Source: JAJAZB01 sp964244295 (GTDB lineage Bacteria > Bacteroidota > Bacteroidia > Cytophagales > Spirosomataceae). Taken from it: a stretch of DNA of 64,000 nucleotides. A model generated the notes under the pieces. That model saw only the letters and a program-made list of their open reading frames with translations, was not told the DNA's origin and ran no database searches. The stretch spans positions 1 through 64,000 of the forward strand of contig CAXTIG010000032.1 in NCBI GenBank assembly GCA_964244295.1. Reading direction: 5' to 3'. Below are positions 50,390-59,692 of this stretch, piece by piece. The number at the start of each line of letters is the position of its first letter. The first letter of the stretch is position 1. The position numbers and the translations under genes are program-made.

Positions 50390-52573
50390 GTGAAAAACCT
50401 CTACCTCCTTTTATTTTTCAGTTTCTTCCTCCAACCGGCCTTCGCCCAAAAGAAAAACGAAGCGGTTCAGTACCCCATCCGCCGGGCGGCGTCGCCCATT
50501 GCGGTGGACGGGCGGATGGACGAACCGGCCTGGGCGCAGACCGCCGTGGCGGGCGATTTTTACATGATTCTGCCCATGGATACGGCCCGTGCCAACGTGC
50601 GGACCGAAGTGCGGATGTGCTACGACGACCGCAACGTGTACATCCTGGTCGAAAATTTCGAAGAGCTGCCCGGCCCGGTGTTCGTCGAGTCGCTGAAACG
50701 GGATTTTGCCTTCGGAAAAAACGACAACTTCCTGCTTTTCATCGACCCCTTCGACGACCAGACCAACGGCTTTTCCTTCGGGGCCAACGCCGCCGGAGCG
50801 CAGTGGGACGGGCAGATGTTTGAGGGCGCAAGCATCAACCTCAACTGGGACAACAAGTGGACTTCGGTCGTAAAACACACCGGCGACCGCTGGACCTGGG
50901 AGGCGGCGATTCCCTTCAAAACCCTGCGCTACAAAAAAGGCATCACCCGCTGGGGCATCAACTTCAGTCGGCTGGATTTGAAAACCACCGAAAAATCGGC
51001 CTGGGCACCCGTGCCGCGCCAGTTTCCGTCGGCGGCGCTGGCCTACACGGGGGTGTTGGTGTGGGACGTGCCCCCGCCCGATCCAGGACCGAACATTTCC
51101 CTGATTCCCTACGTGCTGGGGGGCGTTTCGGCCAACCCCGTTGGGGCACCCGCCGAGTACCGGCGTGACGTGGGGCTGGATGCCAAAATCGCCGTGACTT
51201 CCTCGCTCAGCCTCGATTTGACGGTCAACCCCGATTTTTCGCAGGTGGAGGTGGATCGGCAGGTGACCAACCTCGACCGCTTCGAGTTGTTTTTCCCCGA
51301 ACGCCGTCAGTTTTTTTTAGAAAACGCCGATTTGTTTACCAACGTCGGTTTCGCCACCATCCGCCCGTTTTTCTCGCGGCGCATCGGGCTGGGCGTGCCC
51401 ATCCGGGCCGGGGCGCGGCTATCGGGCAAACTCAACAAAGACTGGCGCATCGGCGTGCTCGACATGCAAACCGGCGCGGTGGACGCCACCGGGCTGCCCG
51501 CGCAGAATTTCGCCGTGGTGTCGCTCCAGCGCCGGGTGTTCGCCCGCTCCAACATCGGGGCGATTTTCATCAACAAGCAATCGCTCGACTACACGCCCGA
51601 AGCGGGCAAACCCAGCTACACGGCCTACAACCGCAACCTGGGGCTGGAGTACAACCTGGCCTCGCCGAACAACGTCTGGCGGGGGAAATTTCTGGCGCTC
51701 AAGTCGTTCAGCCCCGCCGTGAAGGGCAACGACTACGTGCAGGCCGCCAACCTCGGCTACGGCGGGCGGCACTGGACGGTGCAGTGGCAGCACGAGTACG
51801 TGGGCAAAAACTACACGGCGGAAGTGGGCTACGTGCCGCGCCGGGGGTATTTTAAAATCAACCCGCAGGTGAGCTACCTCTTCCTACCCGCGCCGAGCAG
51901 CCGGGTGCTGAGCCACGGGCCGCAGCTTTTCACGACGGTGTTCTGGGAAAAAACGGGCGGTCCATCGCACGGTCGGGTCAGCGACCAGGAAAGTATCCTG
52001 CTTTACACCGTTCGTTCGCGGAGTCAGAACATTTTCGCGGCCTGGGTTGCCACCAGCTACGTCCGCCTGCTGGCTCCCTTCGACCCCACCAACCTGGGCC
52101 GCGACACCCTCGCCACCGGCAGCAAGCACTACTGGAATGCCTGGGGGACTGATTTCATCTCGAAACCGCAGAGCCTGTTCACCTGCTCCTTCTCCAGCCG
52201 CTACGGGGGCTACTACGCGGGTGGCACCCGGCTCGGCCTGAACGCCGAGGTGGGCTACCGCTTCCAACCCTACGTCAGCCTGGGCCTGGCGGCGGCGTAC
52301 AACGACATCCGGTTGCCGGAGCCGCTCGACAACGCCCGCTTCTGGCTCATCGGGCCGAGGGCGGAGGTGACGTTTACCAACAAACTCTTCTGGACCACCT
52401 TCGTGCAGTACAACGAGCAGATCAAAAACATCAACCTCAACACCCGCCTGCAATGGCGCTACGCCCCGGCCTCCGACCTGTTCGTGGTGTACACCGACAA
52501 CTACCTGCCCGCACCGTTTTCGGTCAAAAGCCGGGCGCTGGTGCTGAAATTGACGTATTGGTGGAATATTTGA
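50390..52573 (+). CDS. DUF5916 outer-membrane protein with CBM9-like domain, copy 2
   Basis: A 727-residue protein with leader LYLLLFFSFFLQPAFA; the start codon is GTG 50390. The CBM9-like part reads IAVDGRMDEPAWAQTAVAGD, VRMCYDDRNVYILVENFE and WTWEAAIPFKTLRYKKG; the barrel part contains SLDLTVNPDFSQVEVDRQVT and FFPERRQFFLENADLFTNVG, as in copy 1 at 20011-22314. The two paralogues differ widely outside these motifs, so they are old duplicates or separate lineages. Role in envelope or polysaccharide handling is only inferred. Confidence 0.88.
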   Translation: MKNLYLLLFFSFFLQPAFAQKKNEAVQYPIRRAASPIAVDGRMDEPAWAQTAVAGDFYMILPMDTARANVRTEVRMCYDDRNVYILVENFEELPGPVFVESLKRDFAFGKNDNFLLFIDPFDDQTNGFSFGANAAGAQWDGQMFEGASINLNWDNKWTSVVKHTGDRWTWEAAIPFKTLRYKKGITRWGINFSRLDLKTTEKSAWAPVPRQFPSAALAYTGVLVWDVPPPDPGPNISLIPYVLGGVSANPVGAPAEYRRDVGLDAKIAVTSSLSLDLTVNPDFSQVEVDRQVTNLDRFELFFPERRQFFLENADLFTNVGFATIRPFFSRRIGLGVPIRAGARLSGKLNKDWRIGVLDMQTGAVDATGLPAQNFAVVSLQRRVFARSNIGAIFINKQSLDYTPEAGKPSYTAYNRNLGLEYNLASPNNVWRGKFLALKSFSPAVKGNDYVQAANLGYGGRHWTVQWQHEYVGKNYTAEVGYVPRRGYFKINPQVSYLFLPAPSSRVLSHGPQLFTTVFWEKTGGPSHGRVSDQESILLYTVRSRSQNIFAAWVATSYVRLLAPFDPTNLGRDTLATGSKHYWNAWGTDFISKPQSLFTCSFSSRYGGYYAGGTRLGLNAEVGYRFQPYVSLGLAAAYNDIRLPEPLDNARFWLIGPRAEVTFTNKLFWTTFVQYNEQIKNINLNTRLQWRYAPASDLFVVYTDNYLPAPFSVKSRALVLKLTYWWNI

Positions 52574-52576
52574 GGG

Positions 52577-52676
52577 TGGGAAATTGGGGATTGGGTAAAT
52601 AGGTAATTTAGGGAGGAGACGTATCATTGAGTTACCGGAATTACCCATTTCCCCACTACCCAATTACCTCTCCCGC
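52577..52676. repeat. Imperfect simple-sequence inverted repeat
   Basis: Near-heptamer units such as AAATTGG, GATTGGG and AGGTAAT on the left face AATTACC, CATTTCC and CAATTACC on the right. It fills the gap between convergent DUF5916 and histidine kinase genes. Confidence 0.7.
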
Positions 52677-55600
52677 CTACTCCTCCAAAACCGGCAAATA
52701 CACGCTAAACGTGGCCCCCTGGCCGGGTTGACTGCGGGCCGTGATGCCGCCGCCGTGGTTGGCGGCTACTTTTTTGCAAATGGCCAACCCGATGCCCGTG
52801 CCCGCGTACTCGGCTTTGCCGTGGAGCCGCTGAAAGACCTGGAAGATGCGGTCGGCGTACTGCTCCTCGAAGCCGATGCCGTTGTCGGTCACGTCGATGC
52901 GGTGGTAGGCGGGGGCTACCCGACTGGGAAGCGCGGAAGGGGGTAGGTCGGCGGCGGCCACCCGGTGCCGACTGACCCGAACGGTGGGAATGGTACCGGG
53001 GCGGCGGAATTTCAGCGCGTTACTCAGCAGGTTCTGAAACAACTGGCTCAGTTGCGAGCGGTCGCCGGGTACCGTTGGCAACGATTCCACCTCGATCACC
53101 GCCCCCGTTTCCTCGATCAACAGTTCCAGGTCCGTGCTCACGGCCTTCACGACCCGGTCGAGCGACACGGGCGTGCTGCTGTCTTGCTGGGTGGAAATCC
53201 GGGAGAAGATCAGTAAATCGTCGATGAGCGTCGACATCCGGCCGGCGGCGGTTTGCATCCGCTCCAGATGCCCGGCTCCTTCGCCCAACTGAGCCGCGTA
53301 TTTTCTTCGAAGAATATCGCCGAACGATTGAATCTTCCGCAGGGGTTCCTGCAAGTCATGGCTGGCGATGTAGGCAAACTGCTGGAGGTTTTCGTTGGAA
53401 CGCTCCAAATCCTGAACGGAGGCCTGCAATTGATGGGTTCGCTGCTGCACTTGCTCGTCCAGTTCAGACGACAAAGTCCGGAACTTCCGTTCGCTTTCTT
53501 CGATCGTTTGGCGGGTCCTGACCTGCTGGGTTACGTCGGTAGCCACGATCAGCACCCCGGAAACGCGCTCCGAATCGGCTTCGCGGTAAGGCTGGCAGGT
53601 CATGTCGACGTAGATGGTTTCCAACTGGCCGTTGCGGATCAGCGCTACGGCCAGCTCGTTGGCGATGTACGGGTCGCCGGAGTCGATTACGTTCCTGAGC
53701 AGTTTGTCAAAACCTTGCCCTTGAAGTTCGGGGATTGCATCGAGCAAGGATTTGCCGATTAACTCCTCGGGCGTCCGGTCAACGAGCCGGCCGTAGAATG
53801 GATTCGCCATGCGAAACGTCAGGTCAATCTCGCTGATGAGGGCGATTCCGACCGGCGACTGTTCAAAAGAAGTCAGTAACTGCATCCGGCTTTCGGCCAG
53901 CCGTCGCTCGGCCAGGACCCGCTCGGTGACGTCGATGGAAATGTCGAGGATGGCGTATACCGCCCCTTCGGCATCAAAAAGCGGGGTGAAGGTGATGTTG
54001 TAAAAATTGTGCGTCATTACGTCCTGCTGCACGATATCCACCTGCGAGGCGAAGCTCTGGAACATGCTTCCCGAGGTAAATACGTCGTCGAGGATTTGCA
54101 GAAAGGACTGGTTTTCCAACTCCGGCATCACCTCGCGGAGCGGTTTGCCCACGATGTCCGGCCCCTTGCCGACGATGTCGATGAAGGTCTGGTTGGGCAA
54201 ATCGACGATCAAATCCCGCCCGACAAACAGCCCGATGGCGGCGGGGGCATTCAAAATGACCGAGCGAAGTTTGGCTTCGCTTTCGGCCAACTGCTGGCGG
54301 GCAACGAGTTCTTCATGCACGTCCACCACCGTTCCGATCATCCCTTCGTACGCCCCATTGGCATTGAACCGGGGGCTGCCCTTGTCGATGGCCCAACGAT
54401 ACGTCCCATTTTGGGTGCGCAACCGATAATTTACGCTGAACGGAACCTGATCTTCGTTGGCTTCGAGAAAAAGCCGCCCGGCTTCCGGTTTGTCGTTGGG
54501 GTGGGTTGCGTCGAGCCAGCCAAAGCCTTCGGCCTCTTCGGGCGATTGGCCGGTGTAGGCGTACCATTGTTTGTTGAGGTAACTGCAACGGCCATCGGGT
54601 TCGGTGATCCAAAGTATCACGGGAGCCGTGTCCGTCAGATTCCGGAAATACAGTTCGCTGGCTTCGAGTTTCTTGAGCGCCGTCACCCGCTCGGTGACAT
54701 CGACCGCCATTTCCAGGATGGCGTACACCTCACCGGCGGCATTGCGCAGCGGTTTGTAGGTAAAGTCAAAATAATAGGTGCCCAACACTCCGGCCACGGC
54801 CAGCTCAGTGCGGGCCGCTGCTGCCGTGTAGGTGTTGCCGGTGGTAAATACCTCATCCAGAATGTGCAGAAAAGGCTGGCCTTTCAGTTCCGGCACGGCT
54901 TCGGCGAGGGGTTTGCCCAGTACGGACCGGTCTTTTCCCCACTGGCCAATCATGGTTTCGTTGGCGACTTCGACTCGCAGCTCCCGCCCTAAAAACAGAC
55001 AGGTGGCGACCGGGGCTTCTTCGACCAGACCCCGGAAGCGTTCTTCGTTGGCTCGGAGTTGCTCCCTGGCCCGGACGTCGCCGGTGATGTCGCGGTAGGA
55101 AAAGACGACGCCGTCGTCGAATTTGATCACCGTCGTGGCGTACCACTGGTCGAATCCCTGCCCGATGTAATGCCGCTCTCCTTCGAGGGGCTGGCCGGTT
55201 TCGACGACCGCCACCAAATCGTCGAATAGCCCCGCCTGCCGGTAAGCCGGGTGTACGGCCGAGAAGCGCTGCCCCACCAGGTCGCGGCAGCGGTGGGTTT
55301 GTTCGGCAACGCGGTTTACGAGTCGGTACACAAAATCGACAATCGCGCCCCCGTCGTCGCGGATGCCGTGGAGCACGCTGATGCCCGATGATGATCCATC
55401 GAAAACCGCCTGGAGCAGTTCAGACAGTTCCTGGCGCTGCCGGGCTTCCACGTCGCGGGTCACATCCTGGGCGATGCCCGCAAACCGGTACACCACGCCC
55501 GCTTCGTTGAAGTAACTCTGGCCGCTAAACCGGACCCAGCGCAGCACCCCTTCGTCGGCTCCGATTGTGCGGTAGGTCACGTCGTAGGCACCACCCGATT

Positions 55601-55862
55601 CGGCGGTCATCGCCCAACGGACGGCCTGGTCGACCCGGCCCACGTCGTCAGGGTGGATGTAGCGCAGGGCTTGTTCGTAAGAAAGCGCGTTGTGCTGCGC
55701 CAGCCCGAAGAGTTCGCGACAGCGTTCGTCCCAGTTGACTAGATTGGTGACTGGGTCCAACTCCCAAACCCCCAACTGCGCGGCTTTCAGCGCAAAATTC
55801 ACGTCGATGCGTTCGTTCAGGGCGGCTTGATCGCGGCTGGGTGGGGGAATCGCTTGGGCCAT
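52677..55862 (-). CDS. Multi-PAS sensor histidine kinase
   Basis: A 1061-residue cytoplasmic kinase without membrane helices or receiver domain. Six PAS domains are visible, starting near residues 20 (AAQLGVWELD), 150 (VFDGSSSGISVL), 275 (LVEEAPVATCLFLG), 400 (LTDTAPVILWITEPD), 530 (VILNAPAAIGLFVG) and 655 (SFEQSPVGIALIS). A coiled linker leads to the dimerisation/phosphoacceptor domain with the His in FAYIASHDLQEPLRKI, and an ATPase domain with NLLSNALKF, DNGIGF and GTGIGLAICKKV. The partner regulator is not nearby. Repeated PAS domains suggest sensing of redox state or ligands in the cytosol. Confidence 0.92.
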   Translation of the reverse strand: MAQAIPPPSRDQAALNERIDVNFALKAAQLGVWELDPVTNLVNWDERCRELFGLAQHNALSYEQALRYIHPDDVGRVDQAVRWAMTAESGGAYDVTYRTIGADEGVLRWVRFSGQSYFNEAGVVYRFAGIAQDVTRDVEARQRQELSELLQAVFDGSSSGISVLHGIRDDGGAIVDFVYRLVNRVAEQTHRCRDLVGQRFSAVHPAYRQAGLFDDLVAVVETGQPLEGERHYIGQGFDQWYATTVIKFDDGVVFSYRDITGDVRAREQLRANEERFRGLVEEAPVATCLFLGRELRVEVANETMIGQWGKDRSVLGKPLAEAVPELKGQPFLHILDEVFTTGNTYTAAAARTELAVAGVLGTYYFDFTYKPLRNAAGEVYAILEMAVDVTERVTALKKLEASELYFRNLTDTAPVILWITEPDGRCSYLNKQWYAYTGQSPEEAEGFGWLDATHPNDKPEAGRLFLEANEDQVPFSVNYRLRTQNGTYRWAIDKGSPRFNANGAYEGMIGTVVDVHEELVARQQLAESEAKLRSVILNAPAAIGLFVGRDLIVDLPNQTFIDIVGKGPDIVGKPLREVMPELENQSFLQILDDVFTSGSMFQSFASQVDIVQQDVMTHNFYNITFTPLFDAEGAVYAILDISIDVTERVLAERRLAESRMQLLTSFEQSPVGIALISEIDLTFRMANPFYGRLVDRTPEELIGKSLLDAIPELQGQGFDKLLRNVIDSGDPYIANELAVALIRNGQLETIYVDMTCQPYREADSERVSGVLIVATDVTQQVRTRQTIEESERKFRTLSSELDEQVQQRTHQLQASVQDLERSNENLQQFAYIASHDLQEPLRKIQSFGDILRRKYAAQLGEGAGHLERMQTAAGRMSTLIDDLLIFSRISTQQDSSTPVSLDRVVKAVSTDLELLIEETGAVIEVESLPTVPGDRSQLSQLFQNLLSNALKFRRPGTIPTVRVSRHRVAAADLPPSALPSRVAPAYHRIDVTDNGIGFEEQYADRIFQVFQRLHGKAEYAGTGIGLAICKKVAANHGGGITARSQPGQGATFSVYLPVLEE

Positions 55863-56009
55863 GACGACAAGCTCTGGAAGGGATGGGGAGCAATCAGATG
55901 CAAGAAGCTGGAAAAGCTCCTACTAAAATTGGGCCAGTAGGAGAAGGGAGAAGTACGGAAAAGTCGAGATGAATTTTGGAGTCGAACTCCGTTTAGGCTA
56001 AAAAATCGT

Positions 56010-56410
56010 TTAAACAGTTTTTCCCTGCCGGTTTAGAAACCCGATTTTTGCGCTCATCACCTCCGCCACCCGCACCGCGTGGGCCTTCGCCGCTTCCGCG
56101 TTCGGTCCGGCGAACAACTCGTCCACCGACCGGAAAAACAAGGCCAGCCAGCGCTCGAACAAGTCGGACGTGAGCGGCGTGAGGGCGTTGACCTGGAGGT
56201 GAGTGAATAGCATCCCGCCCCGGTAACTACCCGTTTGAAACAGGATGTTTTCCCAGAAATTAACCAGTTGAGGCAGGTGCGTTTCCCAATCCACGTTCAG
56301 GGTTTCGTTGAAAATCGGGCCGAGGGTGGGGTCCTGGCGGACGTGGCCGTAGAAGTGGTGGACGAGGCGTTCCACGTCGGCGCGGGTGTGGAGGTCTGGA
56401 GGTCGGGCAT
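56010..56410 (-). pseudogene. Group III truncated haemoglobin, frame broken by 8-bp duplication
   Basis: The globin frame reads ERLVHHFYGHVRQDPTLGPI, then HLPQLVNFWENILFQTGSYRG, VNALTPLTSDLFERWLALFF and a short tail, as in group III truncated haemoglobins of about 130 residues that bind O2 or NO. The expected start ATG 56408-56410 (MPDL) is out of frame because GACCTCCA occurs twice in tandem (plus strand 56389-56404). One copy would give MPDLHTRADVERLV in frame. A GTG at 56373-56375 could still start a 121-residue protein that lacks only the first ~9 residues, so the gene may be partly functional. Confidence 0.75.
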
Positions 56411-56498
56411 GGGGCAGGATTTTTTTGGAAAAAGAAAAAGGCCGACCCGAAAGTTCGGACTGAAAACCGCAAACTTGCGCTGAATCGCCTTTCCCCGA

Positions 56499-58442
56499 AT
56501 GAAGTCACCCTCTTCCCACCTCGACAAGCTCAGCGGCGCGGGCCTGCTCGTGTCCATCGGCATCGTCTTCGGCGACATCGGCACCAGCCCGCTCTACACC
56601 TACCGCGCCATCCTCGAAGACCGCGTCGTCGACGAAACCCTGGCGCTGGGCGGATTCTCGGCCATTTTCTGGACGCTCACCTTTCAAACCACCCTCAAGT
56701 ACGTGCTGCTCACCCTCCGGGCCGACAACCGGGGCGAGGGCGGCATTTTTTCGCTCTACACGCTCATCCGGCGTTACGGGCGCTGGCTGCTGTTTCCGGC
56801 GGTGGCGGGGGGCAGTTTCCTCATCGCCGACAGCATCATCACCCCGCCCATTTCGGTGAGTTCGGCCATCGAAGGGCTGCTGCCGCGCTTTCCGCACCTG
56901 CCCGTGATTCCCATCGTGCTGGCCATCATCGCGTTGCTGTTCGTCGTGCAGCAGGTGGGTACCAACCGCATCGGCGTGCTGTTCGGCCCGGTGATGCTGG
57001 TTTGGTTTACGATGATTGGCGTATTCGGCACGATGGCGTTTCTGCAAAACCCCGGCGTCATCCGCGCCCTCAACCCGCTTTACGCCTATCGCATGATTAC
57101 TGACTACCCCGGCGGGTTCTGGCTGCTGGGCGGGGTGTTTCTTTGCTCGACGGGGGCCGAGGCACTCTACTCCGACATGGGCCACGTGGGGCGGCTCAAC
57201 ATCCAGGTTTCCTGGATTTACGTCAAACTCTGCCTCGTGCTCTGCTACCTTGGGCAAGCCGCCTGGCTCCTCGACCACATCGGGCGACCGCTGGGAATTC
57301 AGAATTCGTTTTTTGGCCTCATCCCCGGCTGGTTTTTACTGCCCAGCATCGGCATCGCCACGCTGGCTACCATCATCGCCAGCCAGGCGCTCATCAGCGG
57401 CACCTTCACCCTGGTGGGCGAAGCCTTCCGACTGACGCTCTTGCCCAAACTGCGCATCGTATTTCCCTCCGAACTGCGGGGACAACTCTACATTCCGGCG
57501 GCCAACTGGCTGCTGATGGCGGGTTGCTTCGCCGTGGTGCTTTTTTTCCGGGAATCGAAAAACATGGAAGCCGCCTTCGGGCTGTCGGTGGGCCTGACCA
57601 TGCTGATGACCACCCTGCTGCTGGCCATGTACCTCTACACCCGGCACGTGGCCCGGATTTGGGTGTTCGGTCTGCTGGCCGTGTACCTAACCATCGAGGG
57701 GGCTTTTCTGGTCGCCAACCTGCGCAAATTTATCCACGGCGGCTGGGTTACGCTGTTGCTGGGAATCATCCTCATCAGCATCATGCTCGTGTGGCGCGAG
57801 GGCAGCGCCATCAAGCGCCGCCTGACGGTGTTCGCCGATTTGCTGGCCCATTTGCCCATTTTAAAAGCCCTCAGCAACGACGAAGCCGTGCCCAAAACCG
57901 CCACCAACCTCGTCTACCTGACGGCCTCCGACCAGCCGGGTCGGGTCGAGGAACACGTGCTGGCCTCCCTCCTCGAACGCCAGCCCAAACGCGCCGACGT
58001 GTACTGGCTCCTCCACGTCGAACTAACGGACGAACCTTATACGATGGACTACCTGGTGGATATTCTCGAACCCGAAGAAGTGGTGAGGATTACTTACCGG
58101 CTGGGTTTTCGGGTGCAGCCGCGCCTGAATCTGTTGTTCCGAAAAGTAGTGGAGGAACTGGTCAAAAACGGCGAAGTAAGCGTAGAAAGCCGGTACCGCT
58201 CGCTGCGGCAGCACGGCGTGGCGGGCGATTTCCAGTTCATCCTCATCAACCGCTTTCTTTCCCACGAAAACGACCTTTCCTGGCGCGACCAGGCCGTGAT
58301 AGACGCTTACTTTTTCCTCCGCCGCTTCAGCCTGAGCGACGAAAAAGCCTACGGCCTCGACTTTCAGAACGTGACGACCGAGTACGTGCCGCTGGTGGTG
58401 AGGCCGGTGGGGGCGCTGGAGTTGAGGCGGGTGAGGCGGTGA
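56499..58442 (+). CDS. kup: Kup-family potassium uptake protein
   Basis: A 647-residue K+/H+ symporter of the KUP/HAK/KT family. The N-terminal GIVFGDIGTSPLYTY motif is diagnostic. About twelve membrane helices follow through residue ~440 (for example AVAGGSFLIADSIITPPISV and VFLCSTGAEALYSDMGH, the ion-path GAEALYSDMGH motif). The C-terminal ~190 residues are a soluble domain (VYLTASDQPGRVEEHVLASL) ending LVVRPVGALELRRVRR. Start ATG 56499 follows the haemoglobin gene region on the opposite strand by 89 bp. A hairpin lies 16 bp after the stop. Confidence 0.95.
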   Translation: MKSPSSHLDKLSGAGLLVSIGIVFGDIGTSPLYTYRAILEDRVVDETLALGGFSAIFWTLTFQTTLKYVLLTLRADNRGEGGIFSLYTLIRRYGRWLLFPAVAGGSFLIADSIITPPISVSSAIEGLLPRFPHLPVIPIVLAIIALLFVVQQVGTNRIGVLFGPVMLVWFTMIGVFGTMAFLQNPGVIRALNPLYAYRMITDYPGGFWLLGGVFLCSTGAEALYSDMGHVGRLNIQVSWIYVKLCLVLCYLGQAAWLLDHIGRPLGIQNSFFGLIPGWFLLPSIGIATLATIIASQALISGTFTLVGEAFRLTLLPKLRIVFPSELRGQLYIPAANWLLMAGCFAVVLFFRESKNMEAAFGLSVGLTMLMTTLLLAMYLYTRHVARIWVFGLLAVYLTIEGAFLVANLRKFIHGGWVTLLLGIILISIMLVWREGSAIKRRLTVFADLLAHLPILKALSNDEAVPKTATNLVYLTASDQPGRVEEHVLASLLERQPKRADVYWLLHVELTDEPYTMDYLVDILEPEEVVRITYRLGFRVQPRLNLLFRKVVEELVKNGEVSVESRYRSLRQHGVAGDFQFILINRFLSHENDLSWRDQAVIDAYFFLRRFSLSDEKAYGLDFQNVTTEYVPLVVRPVGALELRRVRR

Positions 58443-58457
58443 AGACTCGCACCGAAA

Positions 58458-58486
58458 GCTCGCCCCGATTGTAAATCGGGGCGAGC
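58458..58486 (+). terminator. Strong hairpin after kup
   Basis: A perfect 13-bp stem GCTCGCCCCGATT / AATCGGGGCGAGC with a 3-base loop (58471-58473), 16 bp past the kup stop. No T-run follows, so it is a terminator or transcript-protecting structure rather than a textbook intrinsic terminator. Confidence 0.7.
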
Positions 58487-58581
58487 GAGGTGAAACTTCA
58501 CGCGTCGGTGATGCCGGTCCGTGCTGACTTTCGTAGTTTAGCGAGGGCGCTTTTTGATCCGCACAAAAGGCCAATTTCTGG

Positions 58582-59670
58582 ATGCAAATCAACCTAAGCC
58601 TCCTCGTCATTTTTTACCTTTTCTGCCTCGTGCAGGGGGCTACGACGAGCGCCCTGCTGCTCGGTTCGGCCCGGAAACACCCGGCCAACCGCTGGCTGGG
58701 GTTGCTCACGGCGGGATTGACGCTGCACGTCGTCGATTTTTTCCTGACCTACGCCGGGATTTACCGACAAAACAACGCGCTGTACTTCAGCCCGATCTAC
58801 TATTCCTGGAGCTTCGGGCCGCTGCTGTTTTTTTACGTGCGAACCCTCGCCTCCGGCCAGGAAACCTTTCGCCGGAAGGAAGCGCTGCATTTCGTCCCCG
58901 TCGCGATTCAGGCCTTATTTTTCGCCGTGCTTTCGCTGCAAAACCTCGACTTCAAAAGTTGGTTCTGGCTTCACATTCATAAACCCTACACCCGCTACCT
59001 GGAGTACTACGTCACCATCGCGCTGGTGCTGGGCTACGGCTGGCGGAGTTTGCGCTTGCTGCCCGCCGCGCCCCAGGCCCCGGTCTGGCTACGGTCATTT
59101 TTGATTGGTCTGGGCGTGTTTTACGTCCTGGCTATTTTTTACCCGCTGCTTTCGGCTTGGTTACTGCCGCCGCGCTCGCCCCGGTTTTACCTGACCGAAC
59201 TGGTGTTGCCCGTTTTCGCGTACTGGCTGGGGTTAGCGGGGTACCTCCGGCAGCGGGCCATCGCACCGCCGAAGACTAAATCCCGCCCGGAGGTGGAGCC
59301 GGAACACCTGCGGCGGCTGACCGAAACGATGGAACGCGACGGCCTGTTTCGCAACCCGGACCTAACGCTTTCCGACCTGGCCGCCCACCTGGGGCTGACG
59401 CCCAACGCCGTGTCGGCCTGCCTCAACGCGGGCCTGCGAACTTCGTTCAACGACTTTGTGAACGGCTACCGCCTCGCTGAGGTGAAGCGGCGGCTCCTGA
59501 CCGACGACGTGGAAAAGCTGACGATTCTGGGCATTGCCTACGAGGCGGGCTTCAATTCCAAGACCACCTTCAACCGGGTGTTCAAGGAAAGCACCGGTCT
59601 TTCGCCGAAAGCCTATCGAAATACGTCCCAACCTACCCGATGGGACGACGCGGCGGCGGCGCAGGCGTAG
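58582..59670 (+). CDS. Membrane-embedded AraC-type transcription regulator
   Basis: A 362-residue protein with about seven membrane helices (residues ~5-230, for example LSLLVIFYLFCLVQGATTSA and YVTIALVLGYGW) followed by an AraC DNA-binding domain (~260-350: LTLSDLAAHLGLTPNAVSAC, FNDFVNGYRLAEVKRRL and IAYEAGFNSKTTFNRVFKES). Such seven-helix AraC regulators are typical of Bacteroidota and sense extracellular or membrane signals. It lies 22 bp upstream of a serine hydrolase gene on the same strand and may control it. The hydrophobic part holds no recognisable ligand motif. Confidence 0.9.
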   Translation: MQINLSLLVIFYLFCLVQGATTSALLLGSARKHPANRWLGLLTAGLTLHVVDFFLTYAGIYRQNNALYFSPIYYSWSFGPLLFFYVRTLASGQETFRRKEALHFVPVAIQALFFAVLSLQNLDFKSWFWLHIHKPYTRYLEYYVTIALVLGYGWRSLRLLPAAPQAPVWLRSFLIGLGVFYVLAIFYPLLSAWLLPPRSPRFYLTELVLPVFAYWLGLAGYLRQRAIAPPKTKSRPEVEPEHLRRLTETMERDGLFRNPDLTLSDLAAHLGLTPNAVSACLNAGLRTSFNDFVNGYRLAEVKRRLLTDDVEKLTILGIAYEAGFNSKTTFNRVFKESTGLSPKAYRNTSQPTRWDDAAAAQA

Positions 59671-59692
59671 GTTTGTCGAAAAAAGCTCAGCC

